64,000 nt of DNA, from positions 8,936,001-9,000,000 of the forward strand of contig CM065378.1 in assembly GCA_033060915.1 (NCBI GenBank). Reading direction: 5' to 3'. Below the pieces are notes generated by a model. The model worked only from the letters and a program-made list of their open reading frames with translations, was not told the origin of the DNA and searched no databases. Below, one piece after another: positions 1-12,783 of this stretch. The first letter of the stretch is position 1, and each line of letters starts with the position of its first letter. Position numbers and translations under genes: made by a program. This DNA is from Euryodendron excelsum. Taxonomy: Eukaryota; Streptophyta; Magnoliopsida; Ericales; Pentaphylacaceae.

Positions 1-1441
1 TGAAAAAAAAAAAAAATTAAAGCTTAACAGAAAAGATTATATGCCAACGGAAAGTCCATGCTTTTGATAACATTTAAAAACAACTGGATAAAAGCACAAT
101 AGTAGAAGTTGTGGAAAAAGCCATTAGCCCTTAAGCACTCATTTTTCTGACATGTAATAAGCAAACTATTATTAAAAGCATCAAGGGGATGCATCCTGTG
201 GATAAAAAGACCGAATACAAAAAACCGAGGCCTCTGAATAATTGACGAACACTCTACGCCTCATAATTAAATTATAAATAGTGAGTACTTTCTCCTTCCT
301 TGCACACCACACAAAAACGCTATCTTTGTAGGCTCTCTGCAAGCCCATATCCTCTTCCAAAGGTAGTCTGATACACTGTCTCCCCTAAGAGCATAATTGA
401 AGGACTTAACTCCAAAAATCCCTTCTCATGCAGTTGTCCACCTAATAAGCTAATTATATTTTGACTCTCCCCAACACCTCTAACTACATAAACCACATGC
501 AACAACAACACCAATAACCTCCTTAGAGGAATGTCCTAAAACACCTGATTATTAGCCTTCCAAAAATATTTTGTCATCGATGCCTCATTGTTTGTAGGAT
601 ACCTAGGAAAGCCACCTGGAACCTAAAGTCCCCACACCACATATGATGCCAAACCTTCACCCCCTCACGGCTCCCCACCATTAAACAAAACGAGTTGCTT
701 GCCATAATCATATACCGTGTGATAATGAAACCTCTAGAATAGCCCAATCGCCCCAAGAAGACCCATATTTAGTTGTGACCACCCTCTTTCAATAACTTTC
801 CCTTTCACATTCAAACCTCCATAACCACTTCCCTAGTAGAGCCTTGTTACAAATACTCATCTCTAATCCCCACACCGCCTCCACTAATGGATGAGCAACC
901 AATGTCCCAATCCATTACATAATATTAAACTCCTCTCCCACCCTTCCCACAAGAACCACCATTGCAATTTCTCTAGGTTTTTGGTCACAGAAGACGGGAT
1001 TTTGAACAGAGACATTATATAGGTTGACAGACTTGATAGGGTACTCTTAACAAGGGTAAATCTAGTCCTCTTGGAAAGATATTGTCTCTTCCACCCAACC
1101 AGTCTCTTCTAAAATCTCTCAACCACCCCATCCCAATCAAAATTTTCCTTAAAAGAAAGATTCTGGGGGTAAACCTAGGAATGTGGACACAAGGGATCCC
1201 ACTCTGCACCTTAGGATGGAAGCTAATTCCTCTATATTCTCCACTTCCCTGACTGGAATATAACATACCCCAATTCACTTTAAGGTCGAAATTGCCTCAA
1301 AGCATGGAATCACACATCGAAGGTGTCCCAACTACAAAGTGTCTGGCCCCCCAAAAAAATTGATGGTATCATCTCTATATAACAAATGGGAAACAACCAT
1401 TTGTGCACCAAACCTCTACTCCACTTGCTCAATCTAGAAAC

Positions 1442-1917
1442 CTAAGAAGCACGGACACGGATATGTGACACGGACACGCTGACTCGGTGATTTTACTAAA
1501 ATGCAGGACACGACACGGCGGGGACACAATAAAATTATATATTTTTGTTTTTTTATATATCATATATAGAAAAAATTTAGTAAAAAAATATTATAAAAAA
1601 GTGCATAATAATACCAATTAAAATTAGAAAACATATATTCTACAATTTAAATATCAAATTAGGTATTAAATTACATTACTTATATTTTATAATTGCATTG
1701 AAAGCTATTTTTTTCAAACTCATAACATGTTTCATATGTATAAGTGATGAATATGGGTGTCCAAGTGACGGACACTTGTGTGTTTGAAACGTGTTTAATT
1801 TTAAAATAATAATGAAATAATAGGACACGCTTGGATGTGTGTCTGACAAGCTCGGGAGAGTGTCCGACGAATGTCGTGTCCGACATGGACACAGAACCTT
1901 GTGTCCGTGCTTCTTAG
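1442..1917. mobile_element. hAT-like MITE inserted in the LINE
   Basis: The ends are perfect 17-bp inverted repeats: ctaagaagcacggacac at 1442-1458 and its reverse complement at 1901-1917. The element is flanked by an exact 8-bp duplication, ctagaaac, at 1434-1441 and 1918-1925. The LINE reading resumes across the site once the element and one duplicate copy are removed. The inside (476 bp in all) is AT-rich with subterminal GACACGG-type motifs and no transposase. An 8-bp duplication is typical of the hAT superfamily. Confidence 0.85.
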
Positions 1918-1993
1918 CTAGAAACTCTCCATGAGAAACCTTAGTACAGTCCCATCGATCATTTTACACAAGGCCTCCATCACTAGAATGAAT

Positions 1994-2451
1994 TTGTGTT
2001 ACCATAATACTCTACTACTCCAGCAAATTACGTTTTTGGAACGGCGTTCCAAAACATGATACTCTAATGTTTCAAAACGGTAAATTTAGCTATCTAAAGT
2101 GATCCTAAAATTTTTTCCTATATATATCTTTAAAGGTCAACTAATAGAGGGAAAAAAATCAATTATAATGAACAAAAATATAGGAAGAATAGAATTTGGC
2201 ATAACAATATGTAAAAAAAAAAGGGTCATAATGCTCCTAGAATGTGTTTTAATATGATTAATTTGAAAAAACATAAATTATGTTCTATTAAATGTCTAAT
2301 TATTAAAGAAAATTTTTCTAGAAGTACCTCAATTCTAATATTATACTTTATAGAAGTCTACCCCTAGCGTACCATATTTTAGAATATATAGTGTACCACG
2401 TTCCCATTCCCGTTTTACGTAGCGAAACGATCCAGATTCTAGGTAACATTG
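1994..2451. mobile_element. Second hAT-like MITE inserted in the LINE
   Basis: This 458-bp AT-rich insert splits the reverse transcriptase reading between PLLF and VMEAL. An exact 8-bp duplication, gaatgaat, flanks it at 1986-1993 and 2452-2459. The ends are short imperfect inverted repeats around TGTTACC. No coding capacity is seen. Its ends differ from those of the neighbouring MITE, so it is a different family. Confidence 0.75.
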
Positions 2452-5421
2452 GAATGAATAGAAGAGGAGATAGTGGGTGTCCCTGTCTCAATCCTTTGGA
2501 AATTTGAAAGTAAGCTGTGGAGGTCCCATTAACCAGAACCGATAGTCTATACAATAGAAATACATCATCTTATCCATCTCCTCCATTTCTCCCGAAAGAC
2601 CATAATTTCTGATAGCTATAATAAGAAGGATCATACGCTTTTTCTCAGTCCAACTTACAAAACAATGTAAACCACTCCTCAATCTGGAATCAAAGGTCTC
2701 ATTGGCAAACAACGCTGCATCCAGGATCTGCCTCCCCTCCGTGAAAGCATTTTGTGATTAAAAGATAACCGGTCTGAGCACCTCCTTCATCTGAATAGCA
2801 TAACACCTTTGACACAATTTGTAGACTCCCCTCCCCCAAGAAAACTAATTCATTTTCTATGAATAGCGTGAAAAGAAAATGATAACAATTATTGAACTAT
2901 ATAGGCCAACAAAGATGATAGGTATGGCATGCGTGCGAAACTTTCAAAAAATTAAATCCAGCTGGGAACAAGGCTAAACTATCTCAGTGGGGGTAAGTTG
3001 CTGGCTGTATTTCAACTTCAGGTCTGTTGAAGGAGAATCGATCTATTCTTGAAATAGGCTATCAACTTTCGAACAATTGAAAACCATTTTTAGGTAAAAA
3101 GATGTAATATGAAATGGTATATGAATGAAATAATATGTTCTTGAGCGACTATAAGCTTTGTTTCCCTCATAAAAGGTCATCAATGTGTTTCAAGATGAAG
3201 ATGATGGCAGTTTATTTTTGCTCATACTAGTTTTGCAGCTATCTTTTCCTAGTTTTCCTAAGTTCATTATTTGTCTTTGGTTTGCTAAGCATTGAGTTTT
3301 GTAATTTATCTTCATTCAGACCAAGATTCTGTTCTCTTGTTAGCTGTTGAGGGCTGTGCTGCTCTTGGCAAGCTGTTGGAGCCCCAGGATTGTGTTAAAA
3401 ATATTCTCCCTGTCGTCATCAGCTTTTCTCAGGTATAATCATAATTTTTTTGGTTTTTCAAATTTTAAATTTATCATTATCGAACCTGATTTTGCTAATT
3501 ATTGTTACCAAAAACATTTATTCTTTTAGATTCTGTTATATATACTTGTAGGGTAGTTGTTCTCTGACTAAAAGTTAGTTTTTGTTATTTACTTTTTCGG
3601 GGGAGGTTTTTTTCTACCTTCTGTAAATTTATGGTTCTTCTTCTTCCCTCCCCCCTGCTTACGTGAAAATGTAAAATGTTTAATGATTGTGGGGTAGAGA
3701 AAGTGATTTTTCTTATGTGAATATGTTTGACCAGCATAATGTGTGACCTAAACCTTTCGCAACATTTATATAATTCATAATGTGAGCCATACAGATTATA
3801 AAAGAAGGAAAACGAGGGGGGGGGGGGGGTGTGTGTGGTGGACATTACTTCCGTCTCACTTGTTAGGCCAGGAAATTAATGTACTAGTTTTTGGGGCATA
3901 ATTATGCTACCTGGAACATAGTTCAATTCATGGGATGGCGACATGAATGTGATTAACATTATTCTGTAAACATGGTATGGTAGGGTTAGGGCGGTGAAGA
4001 TTACGTTTTGGAATAGCTTGAGGTTTATTTAAATATGAGAGTAATTGCTTCTAATTGAGGAATGATTAATGATGCACAAAATAATTGTCTTTTTTTCCTC
4101 CTGTGAATCTGTTAGATTAGGATTAATTACATAAAAATAGAACTTAAGAGTTAGGATATCCTATATTAGTAACTTTATTCTGCTAAGGTGGTCTTGTTCT
4201 GCTAAGGTTGTCCTATATAAATTGTTGCTCTGCAATGACAGTTTAGTTAAGTCTTTTTCTTAAAAAGTTATATTCTTTGTTTTCAGCTCTTTTCCCCCTC
4301 TTATCCAAATTATTATAAAAAAGAAAACTTATAGAATGGATAAAAATAAAATATAAATTTTTAATTTAGTGTACAAAGAAAAAGTGTACCATATTTTGGA
4401 TAATGTGTGCCCTAACCAAGATTGATGCGGTATCATCACTTTTCTGGTAACTACGAGACGTGCCTAGATAGAACAATGCGTAGCAAACTTTCTATAGCCA
4501 CATGGCCTGTTTTTTTTTTTTTTTTTTTCTAAGTGTCAATCATGAAAAACTTCATGGTCTAATAGTCCCGTTGTGTTGATGAATATATTTTCTTTTTGAA
4601 TGAATTATTTGGTTATAGATATTTTGGAGCTTGATTTTAAGGTGAGACCTATTAGTTAGAATTTTTTGTTCCCATATTTAATCACTTCACCATTGTTTAA
4701 ATTTCAATAATTCAAAATGACCAAAACATTCTGACATTTTACAAATTGCCTTTGACCCAATGTAAACCTTTTGTTACAGAGTAATTGCATGCTTGATTAT
4801 TTTCCTCCATTTTGAGTGAAAAAGTTTCCAACATAATGCTCAATGAGGTAAAAATGTAAAATTGACTCAAACACCCTTTGTTACTCTAGCTAAGTTAGCC
4901 AACTATGACCTCAATCTGAATTTATATTTTGACCACATTGACCTGTCATCTGCCTGTTGGTATCATAACATGTTTACTTTTTGTTGAGATTCAAATGATG
5001 ATTTATTGATTAGTCCTAAATGCATGCAATCCCATATTAGACAGCTGTACTATTAGGGTTTCTATCTGGCGTACTTTGCTGGACAGTTATTTTCTGACTT
5101 GATTCCTTGCTCTGAGTAATTAACTATTTTTTGATGATGCTTTTGAGAGTTGCTAAGTTTTAGATTGCGAATGCTAAAAAAAATATTTTGATTTTTAGAA
5201 GCGTCTGTAACTTAAAGATTAATTTGTAGTTGTATATTTATTTTGTGTACTTAAACAGGATAAGTCTTGGCATGTCCGCTACTTGGTTGTGAATCAATTG
5301 TATGAGCTTTGTGAAGCTGTGGCGCCTGAACCTACCAGGTATTTATCTAATGTAAAGCTGTCATGTTTCCTTATTGTGGCTAAACAGCTCCCAGTCTGGT
5401 ACTGTAGCCTGTAGGTTGTCA

Positions 5422-5543
5422 GCACTGGCGGACCGTGTCGGGGTGGCCACGGCCCACCAAAGCTGACAAATTTTTTTTATGCCTCCTATATATGTTTGGG
5501 TTTTTATGATCCCTCAACACAAATCCTAGGTCCGCCATTGGGT
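5422..5543. mobile_element. Small inverted-repeat element in a PP2A pseudogene intron
   Basis: A piece of about 120 bp begins with CTGGCGGACC and ends with the reverse-complement-like GGTCCGCCATTGG. It is flanked by tgtca on both sides. It is too short to classify and has no coding capacity. Confidence 0.4.
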
Positions 5544-7626
5544 GTCAAGTTGACTTCAGTTACATTTATTCTACTCACCATGTGATCATGTAGCAGCTTG
5601 GGCAGTTATGTGAAAGAAATTTAAGAGCTATAAGTTCCTATTATTGGTCTTTTTAATCGCTCACACAAAGTCACACAGAGACATATGCATAGCATGTCAT
5701 GGCCCTTTTCTTTTTTATTATTTGAGTCCTATTTATGTCTTGGTGTTTCGGCAATGGTTCTCCTTTGAACCTCTTTTGAAATGTTGGACTGATGTGATCA
5801 TATTCTAATTTAAGGACGGATTTGGTTCCTGTGTATGTGCGCTTACTTTGAGATAATGAAGCTGAAGTACATATAGCAGCTGCTGGCTAAGTCACCAAGT
5901 TTTGCCAGATTCTTAATCTAGAACTTGTTATTCAGCTCATTCTTCCCTGTGTAAAGGTGCATCTCTCTCTCTCTCTGCCTCTCATATGTACAAATGCTTT
6001 TGCTTGTTTGTGAGTGGACCTACTCTTTACCCTTTGTGCGTTTTATGCATGGCAACAACATTTTGTAGGAATTGTCATCAGATTCTTCTCAGCATGTTCG
6101 CTCTGCTTTGGCTTCAGTTATAATGGGCATGGCTCCTGTCTTAGGAAAATTAAGAATTTCCTGTGAAATCTATGCTTTAACCTTCAGTTGATGGAGGCAT
6201 TCATCAGTATCTGATTCATGCATGAAAAGATGGGATACAATGCTGTATACTTTGGATTTTTAATGGTCTTATTGATTTGATTTATGTCTGAGTAACTTAT
6301 TAGTAAGCAAGGATTTGAATCTTTTAGTTGTAGTATATGTGCTGCCAGCCGCAAACAATGGGGAAGTGATTGTTTTGCTAAAGCATTAAAAACCGTTTAC
6401 TAACATGTATGTTTCTCAATTTCTTTAGTATTGTACTTGGTGCCTGGTCACTCTGACCACTTCCTGGTGTGAAGTTGCTGAAGTTATTGCAGCCTTAATT
6501 TGGATATGGTTGCCATTCCACAAATACGGTTCACTACTTTATAATTTCTCACATTTTTATCCATAACAACATGATATTTTGTTCTTCACTGAAACTGTCT
6601 GTCTATAAATTTAGCTGCATTGTTGCTATATAGCCAACCTCCACTTGGTCCACACACTCGAGAGTTTATCTTTTTCTTTTTTGTGGCCTTGTCTTTTGCC
6701 CCAGTATTATCCCTAGGAGGATTTACTATAATCTTATCTTGGTTATTCACACAGGCAAACGTGGTGGAATAGCTTATAACAAATGTTTGTAGCTTATTAG
6801 CATTTGGTGCACATTTCATTTCTTATTTGGGTGGAACACCCAAAGATGGATTTTTTTTTTTGGATTTACGTATGTTACTGCCAATGTCTAAGCCTATTGT
6901 CTCTAAAGATCGTCTTCAAGTTAAGTTTGTAGATGCTTTCTCTTATGCCCTTTATGTGATAAAAATGACAAGTATGATATGTAATATATTGCATGGCCCT
7001 TTATGCCTTGTACTGGTCTGCTACATCTTATATGGATGAAATGACTGGGATGGAACTAGATGGTGGAGTCAATTATTGGGACTCAAGTTGTTGGACTTTC
7101 TCTTGGGTGCACGGTTGGTGGTCTCCAAGTATGTTATGTAATGTGATTTTAAATGGACTATGATGGTTTCAGTTAACATTTGTTTTATTAGAAAGCTAAT
7201 GTTGTGGATCATAAACAGGTATTATTAGCTGTTTCTGAACGAAATTATTTTATAGCTCACTTTTAACTTGCATGTGATTGGGATACCACATGTTCACATG
7301 TGCTTGTGACACCTTTGTTTCTACTTAGTGACTTTAACCGTGTGATCAAAATCTCAGATTGGTTTGTCAGTGCATAGTGTGGGTTTCATAGTTTAGTATG
7401 CCACGTCATTAGTGTCATCATTATCTCCATGAGCTTGGCTCCACGTGTCAGCCTCGTGAGGTGACACATGGACCAATGACATAACCTCACATGCTCCCAT
7501 TCAGGGTCGAGCCTTGCCCGCTGACGTTAAGGCACACAGCTCCTTAACTTTGAGCCTAGGCATCTAGGGACACCCCAAGAGACATCTTAATGCGGAATAA
7601 AGAGTCCAAGAAACTTCCCATCACAT

Positions 7627-8258
7627 ATGAATATTAATTCTGTTTTCACTGTTGAGGTGTTGTTTCCTTACAGAGACATCTTTGAGCCTCCTCTTTTGCT
7701 AGTTGTCTTGTCTACAGATGGTGTTCATTCTATTATTGTTCTTGCACATATATCTAGTCTCACCCTTCTGCCGCAACATGAGGATTGCTTTGTGGATATT
7801 CTTGTGGTTAAAGATGTTTGTTCTTCCTTTGATGAGTTGTGGAGATATCTTGTGCATTGGAAGAATCACCCAAATGTTGATGCTATTCCAATTTTTGATG
7901 ACCCGATCTGATGCTTTGACCTTGGTATCAGTGCTTTTACTCTCCGGAGGAGAGTTCACTCATACGGGGAGAATGATGCGGAATAAAGAGTCCAAGAAAT
8001 TTAGTTTTCTTAGACTGCGTTTATTAGGATTGTTACTGTAAGAGTTTTATTTTGCTTATATTTCTATTTTGACATTGTCTATATATATAGCATGGTGTGT
8101 AAAGAATTGATGAGTTCTGATGATTATTGAATTGAGTGAATATTTTTTTCTCTCCTCTCTTAGAGCTCTTTCTTCTTTTCTCCCCATTCTGATTCTTTCT
8201 TTTATGTTCTTCTTCTCTCTAATTCTATTCGTCCTATTCTCCCTCTCTTTCTACAACA
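7627..8258 (+). mobile_element. Ty3/gypsy chromovirus 3' remnant: polyprotein C-terminus plus 3' LTR
   Basis: From 7627 the plus strand reads like the end of a gypsy polyprotein: VLFPYRDIFEPP, then a chromodomain-like YLVHWKNHPNVDA near 7845-7890. After a frame change the terminal region runs to a GEND-type end near 7970. A likely LTR starts TG at 7974 and ends CA at 8258; it is pyrimidine-rich and has a TATATATAG-type promoter sequence near 8080. A 23-bp stretch at the LTR start (7977-7999) is repeated exactly at 7591-7613. Everything 5' of the chromodomain is missing. It lies in the sense orientation inside a pseudogene intron. Confidence 0.6.
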
Positions 8259-9250
8259 TCTCCTTGCCCATTAATCTACAAGAGGTATCTTCTCGCCCTC
8301 CCGCTCATGCGTGCTCGAGGCATCCCTTAGCTCAGCCAAGGGGAACCTTTGCTTAAGCCATCACCTCTGTTGCTTGTGCCATCACCACTATCGCTTGTTG
8401 GCTTGGCTACGGGATCCTCCACCAGAGCATGTCATTGCTATGCCACAGTTCCTCATCTCCGAAGTTATTTTTGAGGCTATTTCCAGGATTACCGCTACCT
8501 ACCTCCAAAATGCACCTTGATGCTCTCACGCTAGCTTCGGCCTGGAGCAGGATCTGGGGACTCCCTGGGATTGGTGTTGTGATCACAGGGCAACTTATCG
8601 ACTCCATGACCCTTGCACGGGACCTCCAAGAAAAATAGCTCAACAGCTAGAATTCAGAGTAAATCAAGACGCTCATCCCTGTCCCTCGAGCGATTTGCAC
8701 CTTGACAGGTCTTAGAGAAAAAAACCTCCACTGGAAGACATCATCCAATGAAGACAGAGACACATAATGCTTGCCAGGCCCCTCCATATCTAAACACCTC
8801 TGCAATATCTGAAGCGAACCCTCAACCACCTTTGAGTCCCCTTGAGGCCTCTGAGGATTTCAGCACCAGCAATTTTGCCTCTAGATTGTTGGGCTAAGGA
8901 AGGCAAGCCACATGTCCCTTGTCTTCTGTGACACTATGCAAATAGGTGAGCTGGCCTTTAAGGCCCGAACTTTCTATAAGTAGGCGGCCTCCACTTCCAT
9001 GTATGCAATGCAATAGTACCCTTCTCCACTGGCGGGCTTAAAAGCTATGGTTCTCTAGTGCCATACACTCTTTCTCTAAAAGACTGCCTCAGCTATCACC
9101 CTTCCACCTCAAGTGATTCTCCAATCTCCGCCATCTTTGTGCCATCATCACATCCTAGAGGGCCCCACAACCAGATCACACAACATCCAAACCACCCCCC
9201 CACCCCCCCCTTCTCCACACATAGCTACATTTTGTATATTGGCTTTTAGT
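8259..9250. other. Intronic stretch without recognisable gene; GC-richer, probably transposon-derived
   Basis: This part of the long PP2A pseudogene intron (6150-9664) is richer in C and G than its surroundings. It gives several open frames of 60-80 codons on both strands, none with a recognisable domain. It directly follows the gypsy LTR and may be leader or gag-like sequence of another damaged retrotransposon. I cannot support a specific call. Confidence 0.3.
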
Positions 9251-11951
9251 GGGTTTAAATGGTTCTTATCCCCATCCCCTTAGATAATCATGGTATAGGT
9301 CTATATTTATACAAGAAAAAGATATGGTTGAAGAAAATTTCATATCCCATCATGCAGTTGTTTGTGTAATCTGTTCGTCATGTTTTGAGTTTGTGGTTTT
9401 AGTTTGTTTCTATAAAGATCTACTCTGAATGTCTTGAATTTTGTGAAATTTCTCATGTACTCCCCCAAAAATTTGTTGTGGCTTATCATTTAGTGAAGTT
9501 TTTTTTGCTTATCTGAGAAACAAAATCGTGTGCCTAAGATTGCTGAATTGTGGGTATTTTTTTGTGCAGTAGATTCTGATTTTTTATTTAGATAAAAATG
9601 CATTTCTGTTAATGCTGCATTGACTGCAGTAAGATTTTGACCTTTGGTTTGGTGGTTAATGCAGGATACGACAATTGAGCAGCTTTTGCCAATATTCCTT
9701 TCCCTTCTGAAGGATGAATTTCCTGATGTACACCTCAACATTATTAGCAAAATTGATCAAGTCAATCAGGTTTGTGGATATGTAAGGGTTTGGACTTTTA
9801 CTTGATCATTCACATGTTGATCCATCTATCATTAATTTATTATGTGCCCTAGTTGATCTAGTTGAAAAATTACTTAAAAATGCTACTTCTTTGGCAGGCT
9901 GTTATAAGCACACGAGGTTTTCTCAACAAAATTGTGATGAGCTGCAATAAATCTATTTTAAAAACCAACTGGAACTTCATATTTGCTAACTGGTAAAAAA
10001 AAAAGAAAAATAAAAAGGAAGAAAGATAAAATGAAAGAAGAAAAGAAAAAGGACCTGTTTTCTTGGTTGGATGTTCTTACTAGTTTTGAAATTTTAATCG
10101 ACCGCTTTTCTAGTTGTATGCTTCTGTTGCTGCTCTTTCTCTCAGTTCTGTGAGGCATGTGTAGCTGGTTGTGCGGGGACATGCATTTTTTTATTTTATT
10201 TTATATATTCTATAAGCAAGCAAGCACAAATTGTTCTTTTTTTCCTTTACAACAGATATGTGAAAGACAAAGACGCATGGTAGGGCAGGGGCTTGTTACA
10301 TGTGAAGTGCACCTATACAATAGATGGGTGTGAGACATCCATTTCCAATCACTTTCATGCATTGTGAATGTTGAGTAGATGGGGATTTGAACTTACTCAT
10401 GCTGTTTTGTATTCCAAATGGTTCCCAAATCATGTGAAAATCTTCTCACAAGCACAAAATTCTTTCATGCATGACTGATTTTACATCATTGTGATTCATC
10501 AGGGCGATTCACTTTCCAGATGCTTCTGTGCATGTTATTTTGATATTTTTTTAATTTAGAGATTGCTATTAATTGTGCTCTGATCTTTTGAAAATCTTAC
10601 AATTTCCTTATCATTATCCTTAATGTTCTTTTTGTTTGGTGGTTGTGTCTGATACCATTCTAAATATATGCAACTCTCACTCATACGTAAGTACACTTTT
10701 ATATGTCTAGTAGTTTATGTCTTCCTTGGAATTCACATATGCTCGTCTTCTACAATGCATTGGTAGGCTGAATATAGATTTATGTTTCTTTGCAATCATG
10801 TTTAAAGTGTCTATTATTGCAGGTTATTGGAATTGATCTTCTGTCCCAATCTCTATTACCGGCTATCATTGAGCTTGCTGAAGATAGGCATTGGAGGGTT
10901 CGGTTTGCAATAATAGAGTACATACTTTTATTGGCAAATCAGTTGGGTGTCGAATTTTTTGATGATAAGCTTGGCGATCTCTGCATGCAGTGGTTACAGG
11001 ATAAGGTTGGTGCTTATTCTCTTCTTTCTGATGTGGAATATATATGGGATGTTCTTTCTTCTTTTCCTAAGAGACTAGCCTTTTCCAACATACTAGAATG
11101 GATGAGCTTTGTGCACATTCATTCACCTCAAATGCATTTCTTCGCATGCAGTTGTTTCCTACTCTGTTTACAGTTATGGCAACATATATAAAGAAAACTT
11201 TACACAAGTTTCTCATCATCTTTTGCCTTTCTTCTACATCAGCCGGCAGACCTCTCTGAGTTAAATAGTTTTTTTTATGCAATTCCAAATGTGAAGTCAG
11301 ACTTCGTATCTTATAAAACCGAATATTTGAAATTCAACGGACCCCCTGTTTTTTGTCTTTTTCTTTTTGTGGAATAACTGAAATGATACCTAATAGATAA
11401 TTGAAAGGAAACAAGCATTATCATGGAACATTAATGGCTTACTTCTAATCTTAAGAACTTCTCTTTAGCTTATTGTTTTGGGTATTTGGTGCAGGTTTAC
11501 TCTATCCGCGATGCTGCTGCTAATAATTTAAAATGCATTGCAGAAGAGTTTGGTCCAGAGTGGACAATGCAGCACATCATTCCACTGGTTGCCACCACCT
11601 ACCCCATAAGGAATTTCAAAGTGGAAGTTCTTTTTTATTTTTTAACACTAATTTTCTGCTTTTATTTTCTTTTTGTTTAGCTTTATGAATTTGTATGTGA
11701 TATGTAACGATTTGGGTCTTGAGTTTTGGCTCTACGATTTTGAAATAGTTTAATATATGTAGTGCAGCCTACTTAATGGCATTGTATAATATAATGGAAG
11801 ACTACCGGATTCCATAGGTTGGGTGGTTTTGGACGGGATAGAATCTTGTCAGGCTAGTAGTACTGTTGTATAATAGCGGTGCAGTATGTGGTTGGTTACT
11901 GAGTCAACCAGTTTCATCGTGCCATTTATTGAGAAACTTGATTTATATAAT

Positions 11952-12783
11952 TGTGGGCGACCTTAGAGGCCGTGGGTGTATGTGTATCTTCTGGGAAGTA
12001 TGACAGTCACTCAATGAACGCCGAACCAAGCAGAGAGCGGAAGGAAGAGGATCAATGGCAACCCAAGAGAGAGAGAGAGCAGTGAACCGAAGAATCTCCT
12101 TTGATACCAATTGATGAGGGTTTGATATCTTCTATCTTTGGAGGAGGCATGTGTTGTTGGAGGAGAGATCTCTTATCCTTGGAGGAGGGATTTCTTACCT
12201 CTTTGGAGAAAGGGATGAGACCTTTATATAGAGATAGAGGGGGCAACCTGTGGAGGGACACCCTTTTCATCGTGGGTGGAAGGGCCCTCCATCCGGGATT
12301 CGAGAGAGGTGTGGAGTAGTGGGTGGAGGAGCCCTCCATCCTGGATTCGAGGGAAGTGCGATGCTCCACCGCATATTGAGAGGCCTTTGTCTCTTCCTCC
12401 TTGGTGATGTCATTAGGTATCTTGGGGTCTCTCTCTCATTGTGGTTGGTCAGGAAAATCCCTCTAGAAGAGGATTTACACCCTGACGAACCCATAGATCC
12501 TATCCTCCAAATCACAAGTCCCTGATGGTCCCGTGTGGAGGGTCATGGCCAGCTGGAGGGGTGCCATGACATATCTTGGAGAGATACATCATTGGGCTCT
12601 GCTCAAAGCCCAAGATTGGAGTTACTTGTGTGTGTTAAGAGGTGATGGGAGAACCCTTTGGTGCGGCTTGGTGACCCATGCTCAATGGTGGGATGGAGAA
12701 TCCTTCAACCTTGTTGGATATACTGCTAGGTGTTAGGCTTAAGGATGTCACAACCCATACGGGTTGTGACCCATGTACCTACA
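11952..12783. mobile_element. Solo LTR (family A, copy 1) in the PP2A pseudogene intron
   Basis: An 832-bp unit starts TGTGGGCGACC and ends GTACCTACA, with a 5-bp duplication ataat at 11947-11951 and 12784-12788. TG...CA ends plus a 5-bp duplication are the hallmarks of an LTR retrotransposon. With no internal region, it is most simply a solo LTR left by recombination between two LTRs. It is clearly related to the unit at 48687-49558. The 80-100 codon frames inside it are not genes. Confidence 0.75.

Larger units (their letters stand above)
1..2900 (-). mobile_element. L1-like LINE (non-LTR retrotransposon), degenerate, 5' and 3' incomplete
   Basis: Reading the minus strand from about 2900 down gives successive pieces of a plant L1-type reverse transcriptase in different frames. 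They are: a segment with QILDA near 2740; SVLVNG and [13 protein letters not shown] near 2540-2460; VMEALCKMI near 1985-1960; a catalytic-site remnant YRDD (usually FADD) near 1360; a segment with LIKSTL-like character near 1100-1030; and a C-terminal WCGDF-type motif near 640. Order and spacing fit one element. The frame is broken many times, and two MITE insertions interrupt it (1442-1917 and 1994-2451). It lies antisense in what is probably an intron of the PP2A-type pseudogene. The 3' end would lie left of base 1. Inactive. Confidence 0.8.

Noticed and set aside
7699..8041. Alternative 86- and 112-codon frames over the gypsy remnant
   Set aside because: The frame at 7627-7911 carries the recognisable polyprotein end; these are its shadows.
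12052..12525. Several overlapping frames of 70-105 codons on both strands
   Set aside because: They lie inside the solo LTR and have repeat-like composition without any domain.
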